DNA of 64,000 bases. Source: Actinophytocola xanthii. Its GTDB lineage: Bacteria > Actinomycetota > Actinomycetes > Mycobacteriales > Pseudonocardiaceae. The stretch spans positions 1-64,000 of the forward strand of contig NZ_MSIE01000015.1 in NCBI RefSeq assembly GCF_001921205.1. Reading direction: 5' to 3'. The position numbers and the translations under genes are program-made. Positions 43,602 to 52,363 of the stretch are shown one piece after another. Below the pieces are notes generated by a model that was given only the letters and a program-made list of their open reading frames with translations, had not been told where the DNA came from and did not search any database. Positions within the stretch are counted from its first letter, which is position 1. Each line of letters opens with the position of its first letter.

Positions 43602-46265
43602 GTGTCCTTCCTGGACAGATGGCGCAAACGCGGTCGCGTCCCGGCCGCCGCTACGGCCCCCCGCGCCCCCTGGGACGGCGGCTGGCGCGCCGTGTCGCCG
43701 CTCACCGGGGTGATCCAACGGGACCTCGCCGTCGGCGACGGCAACCGGTTCCGTTCGGAACTGGCGTCCTGGCACGATCACCGGTTCGGCACCTCGCTCG
43801 GGCATCTGGTCAGCCCCGAAGCACCGGCCGGCGTGATGCACGGTCTGGTCGAGCGGCGGTATCCGGAGCCCGGCGCGGGTGGGGCGCCGGTCGTGTGGCG
43901 GCACACCCGCGACACCTCCGACGTCGGTGTCGACACCTCCTCCTCGGCGGTTCACCCGACGTCGGGATCGCCGCGCGCGGCCCGACTTCCGGGTGGCGGA
44001 TCGGTGGTGGAGCGTTCGTCGGGACCGGAAGCGGTGCAGCGCTCGGCCTCGGGACCGGCGTCGGCAGCGAGGCCGGCGATCACTCAGGTTCCGGAGTGGT
44101 CCTCGACGTCGACGAACGGTCCGGCCTCGGAGTCGACGACTGTGCCGGTGCGGCACCCAGTTTCGGGTCCGGCACACGGCTCGGGAACGCCGCGGGTTCG
44201 GGAGTCGGACCGGGGTTCGGCGGCCACCTCGGCTGGCGGGTCGGCGCGTGATCCCGTGCCGCCGGTGGCGGCGGCGCCCAAACCGGTGCCGGGGGAGCGC
44301 TCGGTCCCGGAGTCCGCGGTGACCTCACCGGCGGTGGTGGCGGAGCGCTCCTCGGGATCGGAGCCGGTGCAACGGTCGGCGCCGGTGTTGGGTACGACGC
44401 CGGGCGCCGCGCCCGGACCAGCAGCGGACGGTCCTACGCGGGGTCCCTCGACGCCACCGTTGGTGCAACGGTCGGTCCAGCCGCCGTCGCCGGGCCGGGG
44501 CGAAGTCTCCGGGTCCGCTGCCCGTGCGGAGCGGGAGCCGGTGGCCCGCGGGGCCGAGCCGGGCCTGGTGCCGGAGCCATCCGGGTCGGCGCCGGTCCGA
44601 CCCGAGGCGCCGACGCGGGGCGCGGCGGTAGTGCCAGTGGGAAGGCTCGAGTCGGTGCCGGAACGGACCTCGGCGGTAGTGCCTGTGCTCCGATCCCAGT
44701 CGGCGCCGGCGCAGACCGCGGGGGCGGTGCCCGTCCGAGGATCCGAGTCGGTGCCGGAACGAAGCTCGGCCGCGGTGCCCGTGCTCCGATCCCAGTCGGT
44801 GCCGGTACAGACCTCGTCGGCCGTACCCGTGCGAGGATCCGAGTCGGAGCCGGCATCGACCTCGGTTGGCGTGCCCGTGGGTGGGTCCGGGTCGCTGCCG
44901 GAACGGGCCTCGGCTGTAGTGCCCGTGCTCCGATCCCAGTCGGAGTCGGCACGGGCCTCGGCGTCGGGTTCGGGACCGGTGCCTGAGGCCGGAGCGACAT
45001 CGCGGGTCGACTCGGTGTCGCGTGCCACGCCGTTGCTCGGCACGACACCGGCGATGAACACCGCACCGCCGCCCGGTCCGGAGCCGGCGGCGATGCGGGG
45101 TTCGCAACCGCCGGCACCGGTGTGGCGGCGGCCGTTCTCGTCGCCGGCCACCGCGGAGCGGTCGGTGCAACGGTCGGTCCCGGCCGCCACACCTCCTTCG
45201 GGACCGTCGCCGCGCCCCGAGGCGACGCACGTGGTCGAACCGGAGTCGGCGGCCGTGGGACCGTCGCGCCCCGAGGCGGTCGCGTCGACCGCGGCGGTGC
45301 CGGTGCGTCCGCTCGGGAGGTTGCTGACCCTCGCTCGCGTCGCTGTTCCCACGGTTCGCCGGCTGCCCCGGGTCGCGGAGAACCGCGTAAGCCAGGCGCC
45401 GCCGTCCGAGCCCGGCGCCCCTCGGTCGGCGCCCGTGCTCGGTGCGCCGCTGACCGGGATGCCGGCTACCGCCCTCGCGCCGCTTCGGGAGCCCGCTCCG
45501 GCCATACCGCCCGCTCCGTCCGACGTCCCGCGGCGTCGGCCGGCCGGTGGGCTCGGTGCCCCGCTCACGGCGATGCCGGCCACGGCCACACCGGCCGGCG
45601 GGCCGCGGCCGGCCCCGGCGCCCGCCGGACAACGCGAAGCCGGCCCTCCCGTGCAACGGAGGTCCGTCACCGCACCCGTCCTCGCGCCGGCTCTCCCCGT
45701 GGGGGTCGTGCGACTCCCGGACGTCGCCCCGGTGGTCTCCGGGCCCATGGCGCCGCTCCTCGGCGGTCGCCCGTCGCCGACATCCCTGACTACCGGCGAG
45801 TCCCCCACCGGGCCCGCCAGGACCAGGCCCGTCGTGCGGCCGCGCTGGGGTGGCCGACGGCACGCGCAGCGTGTGGTGCGTCCCGCCTCGCCGCGGTCGC
45901 TCGATGTCGGAGCCGGCGTCGAGTCCGGCGGGCCGGGCACTCGCGGCCCCGACCTGGTCGGGCCGCCGCCGAGCGCATCGCACGCGGCCGCTCGGGCACG
46001 CGGCAGCCCCGGAACAACCGCACCGGCGGCCGTGCAGCGGCGGGCATCGCAGCCGCAGCCACCGGCGCAACCGCAGCCACAGCCACAGGCACCGGTACAG
46101 CAACAGGCACCGGTGCCGGCAACCGCGCAGCGCCCCGACCGCCTGGACCGGAGCGACCTCGATGACCTCGCCCGCCGACTGGCCGAACCCGTCGGACGAC
46201 TGTTGCGAACCGAACTGCGGCACGGCCGGGAACGCGCCGGCCGACTGCACGACCGGCGCCGCTGA
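43602..46265 (+). CDS. Long Pro/Ser/Val-rich repeat protein of the CIS locus
   Basis: This 887-residue protein starts at GTG 43602. A conserved-looking N-terminal part (about 1-100; DRWRKRGRVPAAATAPRAPW, RSELASWHDHRFGTSLGHL) and a short C-terminal helix (DRSDLDDLARRLAEPVGRLL) flank about 700 residues of low complexity rich in Pro, Ser, Val, Ala and Arg. This middle includes a tandem of 16-residue units (44655-44942) and scattered VQR motifs. Proteins of this style (often annotated extensin-like) occur at this place in actinomycete CIS loci. It is largely disordered; scaffold, spacer or tape-like roles are possible but unproven. Confidence 0.75.
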   Translation: MSFLDRWRKRGRVPAAATAPRAPWDGGWRAVSPLTGVIQRDLAVGDGNRFRSELASWHDHRFGTSLGHLVSPEAPAGVMHGLVERRYPEPGAGGAPVVWRHTRDTSDVGVDTSSSAVHPTSGSPRAARLPGGGSVVERSSGPEAVQRSASGPASAARPAITQVPEWSSTSTNGPASESTTVPVRHPVSGPAHGSGTPRVRESDRGSAATSAGGSARDPVPPVAAAPKPVPGERSVPESAVTSPAVVAERSSGSEPVQRSAPVLGTTPGAAPGPAADGPTRGPSTPPLVQRSVQPPSPGRGEVSGSAARAEREPVARGAEPGLVPEPSGSAPVRPEAPTRGAAVVPVGRLESVPERTSAVVPVLRSQSAPAQTAGAVPVRGSESVPERSSAAVPVLRSQSVPVQTSSAVPVRGSESEPASTSVGVPVGGSGSLPERASAVVPVLRSQSESARASASGSGPVPEAGATSRVDSVSRATPLLGTTPAMNTAPPPGPEPAAMRGSQPPAPVWRRPFSSPATAERSVQRSVPAATPPSGPSPRPEATHVVEPESAAVGPSRPEAVASTAAVPVRPLGRLLTLARVAVPTVRRLPRVAENRVSQAPPSEPGAPRSAPVLGAPLTGMPATALAPLREPAPAIPPAPSDVPRRRPAGGLGAPLTAMPATATPAGGPRPAPAPAGQREAGPPVQRRSVTAPVLAPALPVGVVRLPDVAPVVSGPMAPLLGGRPSPTSLTTGESPTGPARTRPVVRPRWGGRRHAQRVVRPASPRSLDVGAGVESGGPGTRGPDLVGPPPSASHAAARARGSPGTTAPAAVQRRASQPQPPAQPQPQPQAPVQQQAPVPATAQRPDRLDRSDLDDLARRLAEPVGRLLRTELRHGRERAGRLHDRRR
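44655..44942 (+). repeat. Six tandem 48-bp coding repeats
   Basis: Six consecutive 16-codon units, consensus VPERTSAVVPVLRSQS, alternate mostly between a PVLRSQS form and a PVRGSES form, so the higher-order unit is 96 bp. The units are imperfect, which suggests repeated duplication followed by divergence. Confidence 0.85.
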
Positions 46266-46285
46266 ACGAACCAGGGAGCAAGCCC

Positions 46286-46711
46286 GTGACCGACGACGTC
46301 TTCGCCAGCAGTGTCTTCTTCCGGCTGTCCGTGGCGGGCAGTGATCTCGGTGCGTTCCACACCTGCGACGGGCTCGGAGCGCAGATGGAGGTCGAGCAGT
46401 TCGCCGAAGGCGGCAACAACGGGTTCACCTGGCAGTTGCCCTCCCGGATCACCTGGTCCAACATCACCATGACGCGGCCGGTCACCAGTGACTCCGCCAA
46501 GGCTCTCGCCTGGTTCACCGAGGTGATCGAGCGCGCGGAGCGCAAGGACGGCGAGATCGTCGCGCTCGCGCCAGACCTCACGCCGATCGTTCGGTGGCAG
46601 GTGCTCGGCATCATCCCGATCCGCTGGCAGGGGCCGAGTTTCGACCCGAGCCAGTCGCAGGTCGCCGTGGAGACGCTCGAGTTCGCACACGAGGGACTAC
46701 AAGCGTCATGA
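46286..46711 (+). CDS. Second tube-type/tail protein (T4 gp19-like family)
   Basis: This 141-residue protein starts at GTG 46286. It belongs to the conserved phage-tail-region family of tube-like proteins: FRLSVAGSDLGAFHTCDGLGAQMEVEQF, then GGNNGFTWQLPSRITWSNITMTRPV and a C-terminal VAVETLEFAHEGL. In AFP/PVC the equivalents (Afp5/Pvc5 type) form the adaptor ring between tube and spike. It lies 20 nt after the repeat protein. Confidence 0.9.
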   Translation: MTDDVFASSVFFRLSVAGSDLGAFHTCDGLGAQMEVEQFAEGGNNGFTWQLPSRITWSNITMTRPVTSDSAKALAWFTEVIERAERKDGEIVALAPDLTPIVRWQVLGIIPIRWQGPSFDPSQSQVAVETLEFAHEGLQAS

Positions 46712-46727
46712 CAGGAAGGACGTCGCA

Positions 46728-47444
46728 GTGGCACGGAAAGTCGGGACGAGTCTCGTCAAGGCACGACTGGCGATCATGGAACCCCCCGCCGCGGTCGGCG
46801 CCAAGCCGGGCGGGAAACTGGCCACGGTCGCGTTCCAGTTCAACCCCGGCACGCTCGCCCTCGCCAAGAGCACCGAGTGGCGGCGCAAGCCGTCCCGGAT
46901 GGCGGATCAGGCCTCGCTTCCCGAGTTCGTCGGCAGCGGTCCGCGCACCTTGTCCGTGGAGGTGTTCCTCGACGCCACCGCCACGCACGACAACTCGGTC
47001 GAGGAAGGGGTGGAGAAACTGATGACCGCCTGTGTGCCGACGCAGAAGAGCATCCAACGCAAGAAGCCCGCCAGCCCCTGGGTCCGGTTCGAATGGGGCA
47101 CCGCGCGTTCGGTCTCCTTCGACGGAGTGGTGTCCAACCTGTCCGTCGCCTACGCACTGTTCGATGTGGACGGCAAGCCGCTGCGGGCAACGTGTTCGGT
47201 GTCGATCGAGGAGGCCGGCGTCGGCAAACCCGGCCAGAATCCGACCTCCGGGTCCCGGGAGGCACGCAGGACCCACCGCGTCGTCGTGGGGGACAGCCTG
47301 CCCCAGCTCGCCTGGCGCGAGTACGGCGACGCGACGGCCTGGCGGGTGATCGCCGAAGCAAACGACATCGACGACCCCATGGTGCTCATGCCTGGCGCGG
47401 AGCTGCTGGTGCCCGCCATCCAGAGTTCGGAGCCGGTCCGATGA
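46728..47444 (+). CDS. LysM-domain baseplate protein (Afp7/gp53-like)
   Basis: This 238-residue protein starts at GTG 46728. Its N-terminal beta domain (VAFQFNPGTLALAKSTEWRR, LSVEVFLDAT, VRFEWGTARSVSFDGVV) is typical of CIS baseplate proteins. A C-terminal LysM (THRVVVGDSLPQLAWREYGD, IAEANDIDDP, LLVPA) clamps the tube-spike junction. Its stop overlaps the spike gene's ATG (ATGA). Confidence 0.92.
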   Translation: MARKVGTSLVKARLAIMEPPAAVGAKPGGKLATVAFQFNPGTLALAKSTEWRRKPSRMADQASLPEFVGSGPRTLSVEVFLDATATHDNSVEEGVEKLMTACVPTQKSIQRKKPASPWVRFEWGTARSVSFDGVVSNLSVAYALFDVDGKPLRATCSVSIEEAGVGKPGQNPTSGSREARRTHRVVVGDSLPQLAWREYGDATAWRVIAEANDIDDPMVLMPGAELLVPAIQSSEPVR

Positions 47445-49111
47445 GCAGCGTGCGGTCCTTCGCCGCCAGCGCCGTCGTCGAGGCGGGTGGACTCGGGCAG
47501 GCGCCGTGGGTGGAGAAGCTGCGCAGCTGCCTGGTCGACGAGAACGTCAACCTGCCCGACACGGCCGTGCTCGTCTACGAGGACGGCGATCGCGACCTGC
47601 TCGCCAAGTCCAAGGTCACGATCGGCACCCCGGTCACGGTGTCCGTGAGCGCGGCCCGCACGCAGGCGCCGGAGCGACTGTTCCACGGCGAGGTCACCGC
47701 CGTGGAGATGGACGTCGACGGCACCGGCGCCTTCACCGTCATTCGGGCGATGAGCAAGGCCCATCGGCTGTTCCGCGGCCGCAGGGTGAAGGCGTTCCCC
47801 AAGATGACCGCCGCGGGGATCGTGCGTCAGGTCGCCAGGAACGCCGGCCTCACCACCGGCCGAGTCCAGGTGTCCTCGATCACCTACCAGCACCTCAGCC
47901 AGCCCGGTGTGTCCGACTGGGACTTCCTGCAGATGCTCGCCCGCGAGCACGGTGCCGTGGTCAGCGTCGACGACCGGGGGCGGTTGGAGTTCACCAAGCT
48001 CGCGTCGGCGGCCGGCGCTCCCGCGCCGACGGCGTCGGCGCGCACCAACCCGCACGTGCTCGAGTTCGGCGTCAACCTGCGGGTGCTGCGCGCCGCGTTG
48101 AGCAGTGCCGAGCTGTCCGGCGGCGTCGAGGTGCGGAGCTGGGACGTCGCGAGGAAGCAGAAGGTGGTCGGGCTCGGCAACAATGCCCCGAGCAAGACGG
48201 TCCAACCGGGACTGCCCGCTGCCACGGCGGTCAAGGCGTTCCGCGCCAAGACCAGGACACTCGTGACGGGCACGCCGTATGCCGCGCAGGCGGAGGCGGC
48301 TGCGGCGGCGGCCGCTCTGGACGCGTCGGTCATCGCCGGCTTCGGCGAGTTGGAGGCGGTCGTCGACGGCAACCCGAAGATCCGCGCGGGGGTGCCCATC
48401 ACGCTGGCGAACGTGGGCTCGGCCTTCAGCGGCCGCTACACCGCGACCGCGGTCTCGCACCTGCTGGAGCCCGACGGCGGCTACCGCACCACGGTCGTGG
48501 TCAGCACCTCGGCCGACCGGTCGCTCGCCGGTCTCACGGCTCCGGTCCCCGACCCGCGCATGCCCGGCCTCGCGACCGGGATCGTCACCGACATCAAGGA
48601 GGTCGGCGGCGAGCACGGCTGGGTCCGGCTGAGGTTCCCGTGGTTGGACGACGACTACGTGACCGACTGGGTCCGCACCGTCCAACTCGGTGGGACCGGC
48701 GTGTTCGGCCCCGACGTCAACGACGAGGTGCTGGTCGGCTTCGAGCAGGGCAGCCTGGACCGGCCCTACGTCCTCGGCCGGCTCTACAACGGAGTCGACG
48801 CGCCCGGCCCGCACAACCTGCCGCTGGTCGATCGCACGAGCGGCCGGGTCAACCGGCGGACGCTGGTGTCCAGCAGGGGGAACCGACTCGAGCTGTTGGA
48901 CGGGACCCGGCAGGCCGGCGTGCGCCTGGCCACCGGCGACCAGCAGCTCGAGGTGCTGCTGGACGAGCGGGCGAACAGCCTGCAGCTCAACCTGCGTGGA
49001 CTGGGCGGTCGCCTGGTGACCAGCTCGATCACGCTCGACCGCACCGGCATCACCCTCGACGCCAGGACCGGCGTGGTGCGGATCAAGGGCCGAATGGTCC
49101 ACCTCAACTGA
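47441..49111 (+). CDS. Spike/hub protein (VgrG-like, gp27-gp5 fusion)
   Basis: This 556-residue protein starts at ATG 47441, coupled to the LysM gene. The N-terminal half is gp27-like (ARTQAPERLFHGEVTAVEM, SDWDFLQMLAREHGAVVSV). An OB-fold follows (GIVTDIKEVGGEHGWVRLRF, LGGTGVFGPDVNDEVLVGFE, RPYVLGRLYNG). The C-terminus is a short beta-helix-like region of ARTGVVRIKG type. It forms the trimeric central spike that pierces the target and carries the PAAR tip encoded next. Confidence 0.94.
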   Translation: MSSVRSFAASAVVEAGGLGQAPWVEKLRSCLVDENVNLPDTAVLVYEDGDRDLLAKSKVTIGTPVTVSVSAARTQAPERLFHGEVTAVEMDVDGTGAFTVIRAMSKAHRLFRGRRVKAFPKMTAAGIVRQVARNAGLTTGRVQVSSITYQHLSQPGVSDWDFLQMLAREHGAVVSVDDRGRLEFTKLASAAGAPAPTASARTNPHVLEFGVNLRVLRAALSSAELSGGVEVRSWDVARKQKVVGLGNNAPSKTVQPGLPAATAVKAFRAKTRTLVTGTPYAAQAEAAAAAAALDASVIAGFGELEAVVDGNPKIRAGVPITLANVGSAFSGRYTATAVSHLLEPDGGYRTTVVVSTSADRSLAGLTAPVPDPRMPGLATGIVTDIKEVGGEHGWVRLRFPWLDDDYVTDWVRTVQLGGTGVFGPDVNDEVLVGFEQGSLDRPYVLGRLYNGVDAPGPHNLPLVDRTSGRVNRRTLVSSRGNRLELLDGTRQAGVRLATGDQQLEVLLDERANSLQLNLRGLGGRLVTSSITLDRTGITLDARTGVVRIKGRMVHLN

Positions 49112-49130
49112 TGGACGAAGGAGAGCACAC

Positions 49131-49445
49131 ATGCCCCCCGCTGCCCGCCTGGGTGACAAGACGTCCCACGGGGGCGCCATCGGACCGCCGCCGCCCCTGC
49201 TCGCGGTCAGGGTGGCGACCGTGTTGATCGAGGGTGCGCCAGCCGCCGTCGTCGGCAGCGTCCACGCGTGCGTCAAGCCGCCGGACCCGTTGCTGGGCCC
49301 GAGCAACGTGGTCCTGCCCCGACCCGGCCCGCCCTCCGGGGTGTTCGTCGGCGGGGTGCCGGCCGCGACCATCGGCGACCGCACCGTGTGCCAGGCCACC
49401 ATCGTGCTCGGCGCCCGGAGCGTGTTCGTCGGAGGTGTGCTGTGA
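49131..49445 (+). CDS. PAAR-domain spike tip protein
   Basis: This 104-residue protein begins PPAARLGDKTSHGG and shows the PAAR pattern: VLIEGAPAAVVGS with HACV, then GVPAATIGDRTVC. Cys and His residues are positioned to bind one zinc at the cone apex. It starts 19 nt after the spike gene with GAAGGAG upstream. The tip sharpens the VgrG-like spike; no effector extension is fused to it. Confidence 0.92.
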   Translation: MPPAARLGDKTSHGGAIGPPPPLLAVRVATVLIEGAPAAVVGSVHACVKPPDPLLGPSNVVLPRPGPPSGVFVGGVPAATIGDRTVCQATIVLGARSVFVGGVL

Positions 49446-49473
49446 ACAGGCAGAAACCCGGGGAGGTGGACCA

Positions 49474-49893
49474 ATGAGTAGACCGGGGGTTGACTTTGTC
49501 GGCCGCGGCTGGGGCTTTCCGCTGCGGGTCGGGCCCACCGGTGGCATCGGGATGGTCGAGCGGGAGCAGGAGATCCAGGAAGCGATCCGGCTCGTGTTGG
49601 GCACCGCCCCCGGCGAGCGCCCGATGCGGCCGGAGTTCGGCTGCGGCATCCACGAGCTCGTCTTCGCCTCGGCCGACCACGCCACCGCCGGTGACATCGC
49701 CCGCGAGGTGCGTACCGCGCTGGACCGGTGGGAGCCGCGCATCGAGACCACCGACGTGGTCGTGGCGTTCGACGCGGTGGAGGTGGCGTGTGTCTACATC
49801 GACGTGCACTACACGATCCGGTCGACGAACGACCAGCGCAACCTCGTCTTCCCCTTCTACACCATCCCTTCCGAGGAAGCAGAGGCGAGCTGA
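49474..49893 (+). CDS. gp25/GPW baseplate wedge protein
   Basis: This 139-residue protein (ATG 49474 after GGGGAGGT) has the gp25 pattern: GRGWGFPLRV, EREQEIQEAIRLVLGTAPGER, the EPR-like core RPEFGCGIHELVF and RWEPRIETTDVVV. It nucleates sheath polymerisation at the baseplate. Its stop overlaps the next ATG (TGATG at 49891). Confidence 0.94.
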   Translation: MSRPGVDFVGRGWGFPLRVGPTGGIGMVEREQEIQEAIRLVLGTAPGERPMRPEFGCGIHELVFASADHATAGDIAREVRTALDRWEPRIETTDVVVAFDAVEVACVYIDVHYTIRSTNDQRNLVFPFYTIPSEEAEAS

Positions 49894-51836
49894 TGGCCCT
49901 GCCCTCGCCCAACCTGGACGACCGGCGCTTCCAGCAGCTGGTGGACGAGGCGAAGCGCTACGTCCAGCAGAGTTGCCCCGAGTGGACCGACCACAACGTG
50001 TCCGACCCCGGCGTGACGCTCATCGAGACCTTCGCCCACATGGTGGACCAGCTGGTCTACCGGCTGAACCGGGTGCCGGAGAAGAACTACCTCGCCTTCC
50101 TGGACCTGTTGGGGGTGCGGCTGTTTCCGCCGACCGCGGCCCAGACCGACGTCACTTTCTGGCTTTCCGCACCACAGCGGGAAACCGTGCTGGTACCCGC
50201 TGGCGCCGAGGTCGCCACCGAGGCCGCCGAGACGGCCGAGCCGGTGGTGTTCGCGACGACCGACGTGTTGCCGATCGTGCCGTCCAGCCTCACCTGGCTG
50301 GTCACCAGGACCGCGGGCGGTGAGCACGCCGACCGCACCGCTGACCTCTCCGAGGGCAAGGACGTGCCCTGCTTCCAGGCCGCGCCCGTGCCCGGCGACG
50401 CCACGCTGTTCGGCCTGTCCGCGGCGGTGCCGCGGTGCGCGGTCGTGCTGCGTCTGGACAGCAGCGTGGAGGGCGTCGGCGTCGACCCTCGCCAGCCGCC
50501 GCTGGTCTGGGAGGCCTGGGACGGCCAGGAGTGGGTCGCCTGTGAGACCGACAGGGACACCACCGGCGGGTTGAACCGTTCCGGCGAGGTGGTGCTGCAC
50601 GTGCCGGGAGGGCACACCGCCTCCGCTGTCGCCGGACACCGGGCGGGCTGGCTGCGCTGCCGGGTCGTCGAGCCGGCGCCAGGACAGCCGTTCTACTCCG
50701 AGTCGCCGACCGTGCGGGAGGCCGAGGTGTTCACGGTGGGTGGCACCACGAGCGTCGAGCACGCCGAGGTCGAGACCGACGTGCCGATCGGCGAGTCCGC
50801 CGGCGTGCCCGGCCAGCGGTTCGCGCTGCCGACCGCGCCGGTGCTGATCGACGGCGAGCCCGTGGTCGTGCGAGTGGCCACGGTGGACAGCTGGGAGGAC
50901 TGGACCGTCGTGCCGGACTTCGGCGCCTCCGGACCGGGTGACCGGCACGTCGTGCTCGACGCCGCGGACGGGGTGCTGATGTTCCCGCCCGCGGTGCGTG
51001 AACCGGACGGGACGCTGCGCCGCTACGGGGCCGTGCCGGCGAAAGGTGCCGCGATCCGGATGCCGCGCTACCGCACGGGCGGTGGCCGGGCCGGCAACGT
51101 GGCCCGGCACGCGATCTCGGTGCTGCGCAGCTCGGTGCCGTACGTGGCGGAGGTGGTCAACCGCGAGGCCGCGACCGGCGGTGTGGACGCCGAGACGGTG
51201 GATGAGGCGAAGACGCGGGTGCCCAACCAACTTCGCGTCCAGGAACGGGCGGTGACCGCTGCCGACCACGAGATGATCGCCCGGCAGGCCGTACCGTCCC
51301 TGGCGCGGGTGCGGTGCCTGCCCACGAGCGGCGGGGCACGGGTACTGGTCGTGCCGGACGCGGTGGCCGACGACCATCCCGAGGGCGGCGACCGGCTGCG
51401 CTTCGAGCAGCTGGTGCCCTCCGACGAGGTCCTCTCCGCCGTGGCGCGGCACCTGGACGAACGGCGTCTGCTCGGCGCCCGGCTCGTCGTGGAACCTCCG
51501 CGTTACCAGGGGATCACCGTGGTCGCGCGGCTCGTCGCGCCGGAGACGCGCGCCGCCGAGGTGCGTGCCGAGGCGCTGGCCGCGCTGTACCGGTACCTCA
51601 ACCCGCTGCGCGGCGGCATCCACGGCACCGGGTGGGAGTTCGGCCGCCCCGTGCAGTTCGGTGAGGTGTTCGCGGTGCTGCAACGGGTGGCGGATGTGTC
51701 GCTGGTGAGCGAGGTCAGGATGTTTCCCGCCAACCCCCTCACCGGGGAGCGTGGCGCACCGGTGGAGCGGCTGGAGGTCGCGCCGAACGCGCTGGTGTTC
51801 TCCCATCAGCACCAGGTCGCGGTGAGCGCGCCGTGA
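49893..51836 (+). CDS. Baseplate J-type wedge protein
   Basis: This 647-residue protein starts at ATG 49893, coupled to gp25. The N-terminal segment PNLDDRRFQQLVDEAKRYV with PEWTDHNVSDPGVTLIETFA and the C-terminal gpJ region (RVQERAVTAADHEMIARQ, VRCLPTSGGARVLVVPDAV, GTGWEFGRPVQFGEVFAVLQ) are those of putative baseplate assembly proteins of actinomycete CIS (Afp11/gp6-like). It builds the ring around the spike. It overlaps the next gene by 4 nt. Confidence 0.92.
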   Translation: MALPSPNLDDRRFQQLVDEAKRYVQQSCPEWTDHNVSDPGVTLIETFAHMVDQLVYRLNRVPEKNYLAFLDLLGVRLFPPTAAQTDVTFWLSAPQRETVLVPAGAEVATEAAETAEPVVFATTDVLPIVPSSLTWLVTRTAGGEHADRTADLSEGKDVPCFQAAPVPGDATLFGLSAAVPRCAVVLRLDSSVEGVGVDPRQPPLVWEAWDGQEWVACETDRDTTGGLNRSGEVVLHVPGGHTASAVAGHRAGWLRCRVVEPAPGQPFYSESPTVREAEVFTVGGTTSVEHAEVETDVPIGESAGVPGQRFALPTAPVLIDGEPVVVRVATVDSWEDWTVVPDFGASGPGDRHVVLDAADGVLMFPPAVREPDGTLRRYGAVPAKGAAIRMPRYRTGGGRAGNVARHAISVLRSSVPYVAEVVNREAATGGVDAETVDEAKTRVPNQLRVQERAVTAADHEMIARQAVPSLARVRCLPTSGGARVLVVPDAVADDHPEGGDRLRFEQLVPSDEVLSAVARHLDERRLLGARLVVEPPRYQGITVVARLVAPETRAAEVRAEALAALYRYLNPLRGGIHGTGWEFGRPVQFGEVFAVLQRVADVSLVSEVRMFPANPLTGERGAPVERLEVAPNALVFSHQHQVAVSAP

Positions 51837-52363
51837 GGGCCGCGCTCCCCGAGTTGCCGAGCCGGCACCCGCTCGGCACGATGCTGCCCGCGATGTACGC
51901 CGACGACGACCTCGCCCTGCGGTTCACCACCGGCTTGGACGCGGTTCTGTCCGCCCTGCTGTCTACTATGGACAACTTGCCGGCGTACCTCGACCCGGCG
52001 CTGGCACCGGAGGATTTCCTGGGCTGGCTGTCGTCCTGGGTGGCGGCGGAGCTGGATCCGGCGTGGCCGCTGCCGTTGCGGCGGGCGGTGGTGCGGCGGG
52101 CCATGGCGCTGCATCGCGGGCGAGGCACGGCCCGGGGTCTGGTGGAGCGACTGGAGCTGTCGCTGGGGGTGCGCGCGGAAGTGGTCGACGGGGCCGGCGC
52201 CCGGTGGTCGGCGACGCCCGACACCGAGTTGCCGGACGTTCCCGTCGACCAGGTCGTGGTGCGGGTGTGGGGGCGGGTCGACCGGCAGCGGGTCGAGGCG
52301 GTGGTGGCATCGGTCTGCCCGGTGCACATCAGGTGCGTCGTCCGGATCGAGGAGGACGCATGA
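51833..52363 (+). CDS. Tail protein I-type baseplate protein (gpI/gp7-like)
   Basis: This 176-residue protein from GTG 51833 overlaps the J-type gene. It has the gpI pattern ALPELPSRHPLGTMLPAMY, then the wedge helix LDAVLSALLSTMDNLPAYLDP and LGWLSSWVAAELDPAWP with RRAMALHRGRGTARGLVERLEL. It pairs with the J-type protein in the baseplate wedge (Afp12 equivalent). Its stop overlaps the next ATG. Confidence 0.9.
   Translation: MRAALPELPSRHPLGTMLPAMYADDDLALRFTTGLDAVLSALLSTMDNLPAYLDPALAPEDFLGWLSSWVAAELDPAWPLPLRRAVVRRAMALHRGRGTARGLVERLELSLGVRAEVVDGAGARWSATPDTELPDVPVDQVVVRVWGRVDRQRVEAVVASVCPVHIRCVVRIEEDA

Noticed and set aside
43602-46265. Repeat protein as the tape measure of the injection system
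   Set aside because: It lacks the long helical and hydrophobic segments of tape-measure proteins and is Pro-rich and disordered. The idea is kept only as an open question.
44084-46690. 868-codon minus-strand open frame opposite the CIS repeat protein
   Set aside because: It mirrors the repeat-rich plus-strand gene and contains only Gly/Thr/Arg low complexity. The plus strand has the RBS, operon context and conserved ends.
49857-51812. 651-codon minus-strand open frame opposite the baseplate J-type gene
   Set aside because: It is His/Arg-rich shadow sequence without motifs; the plus-strand frame has clear baseplate family features and coupled starts.
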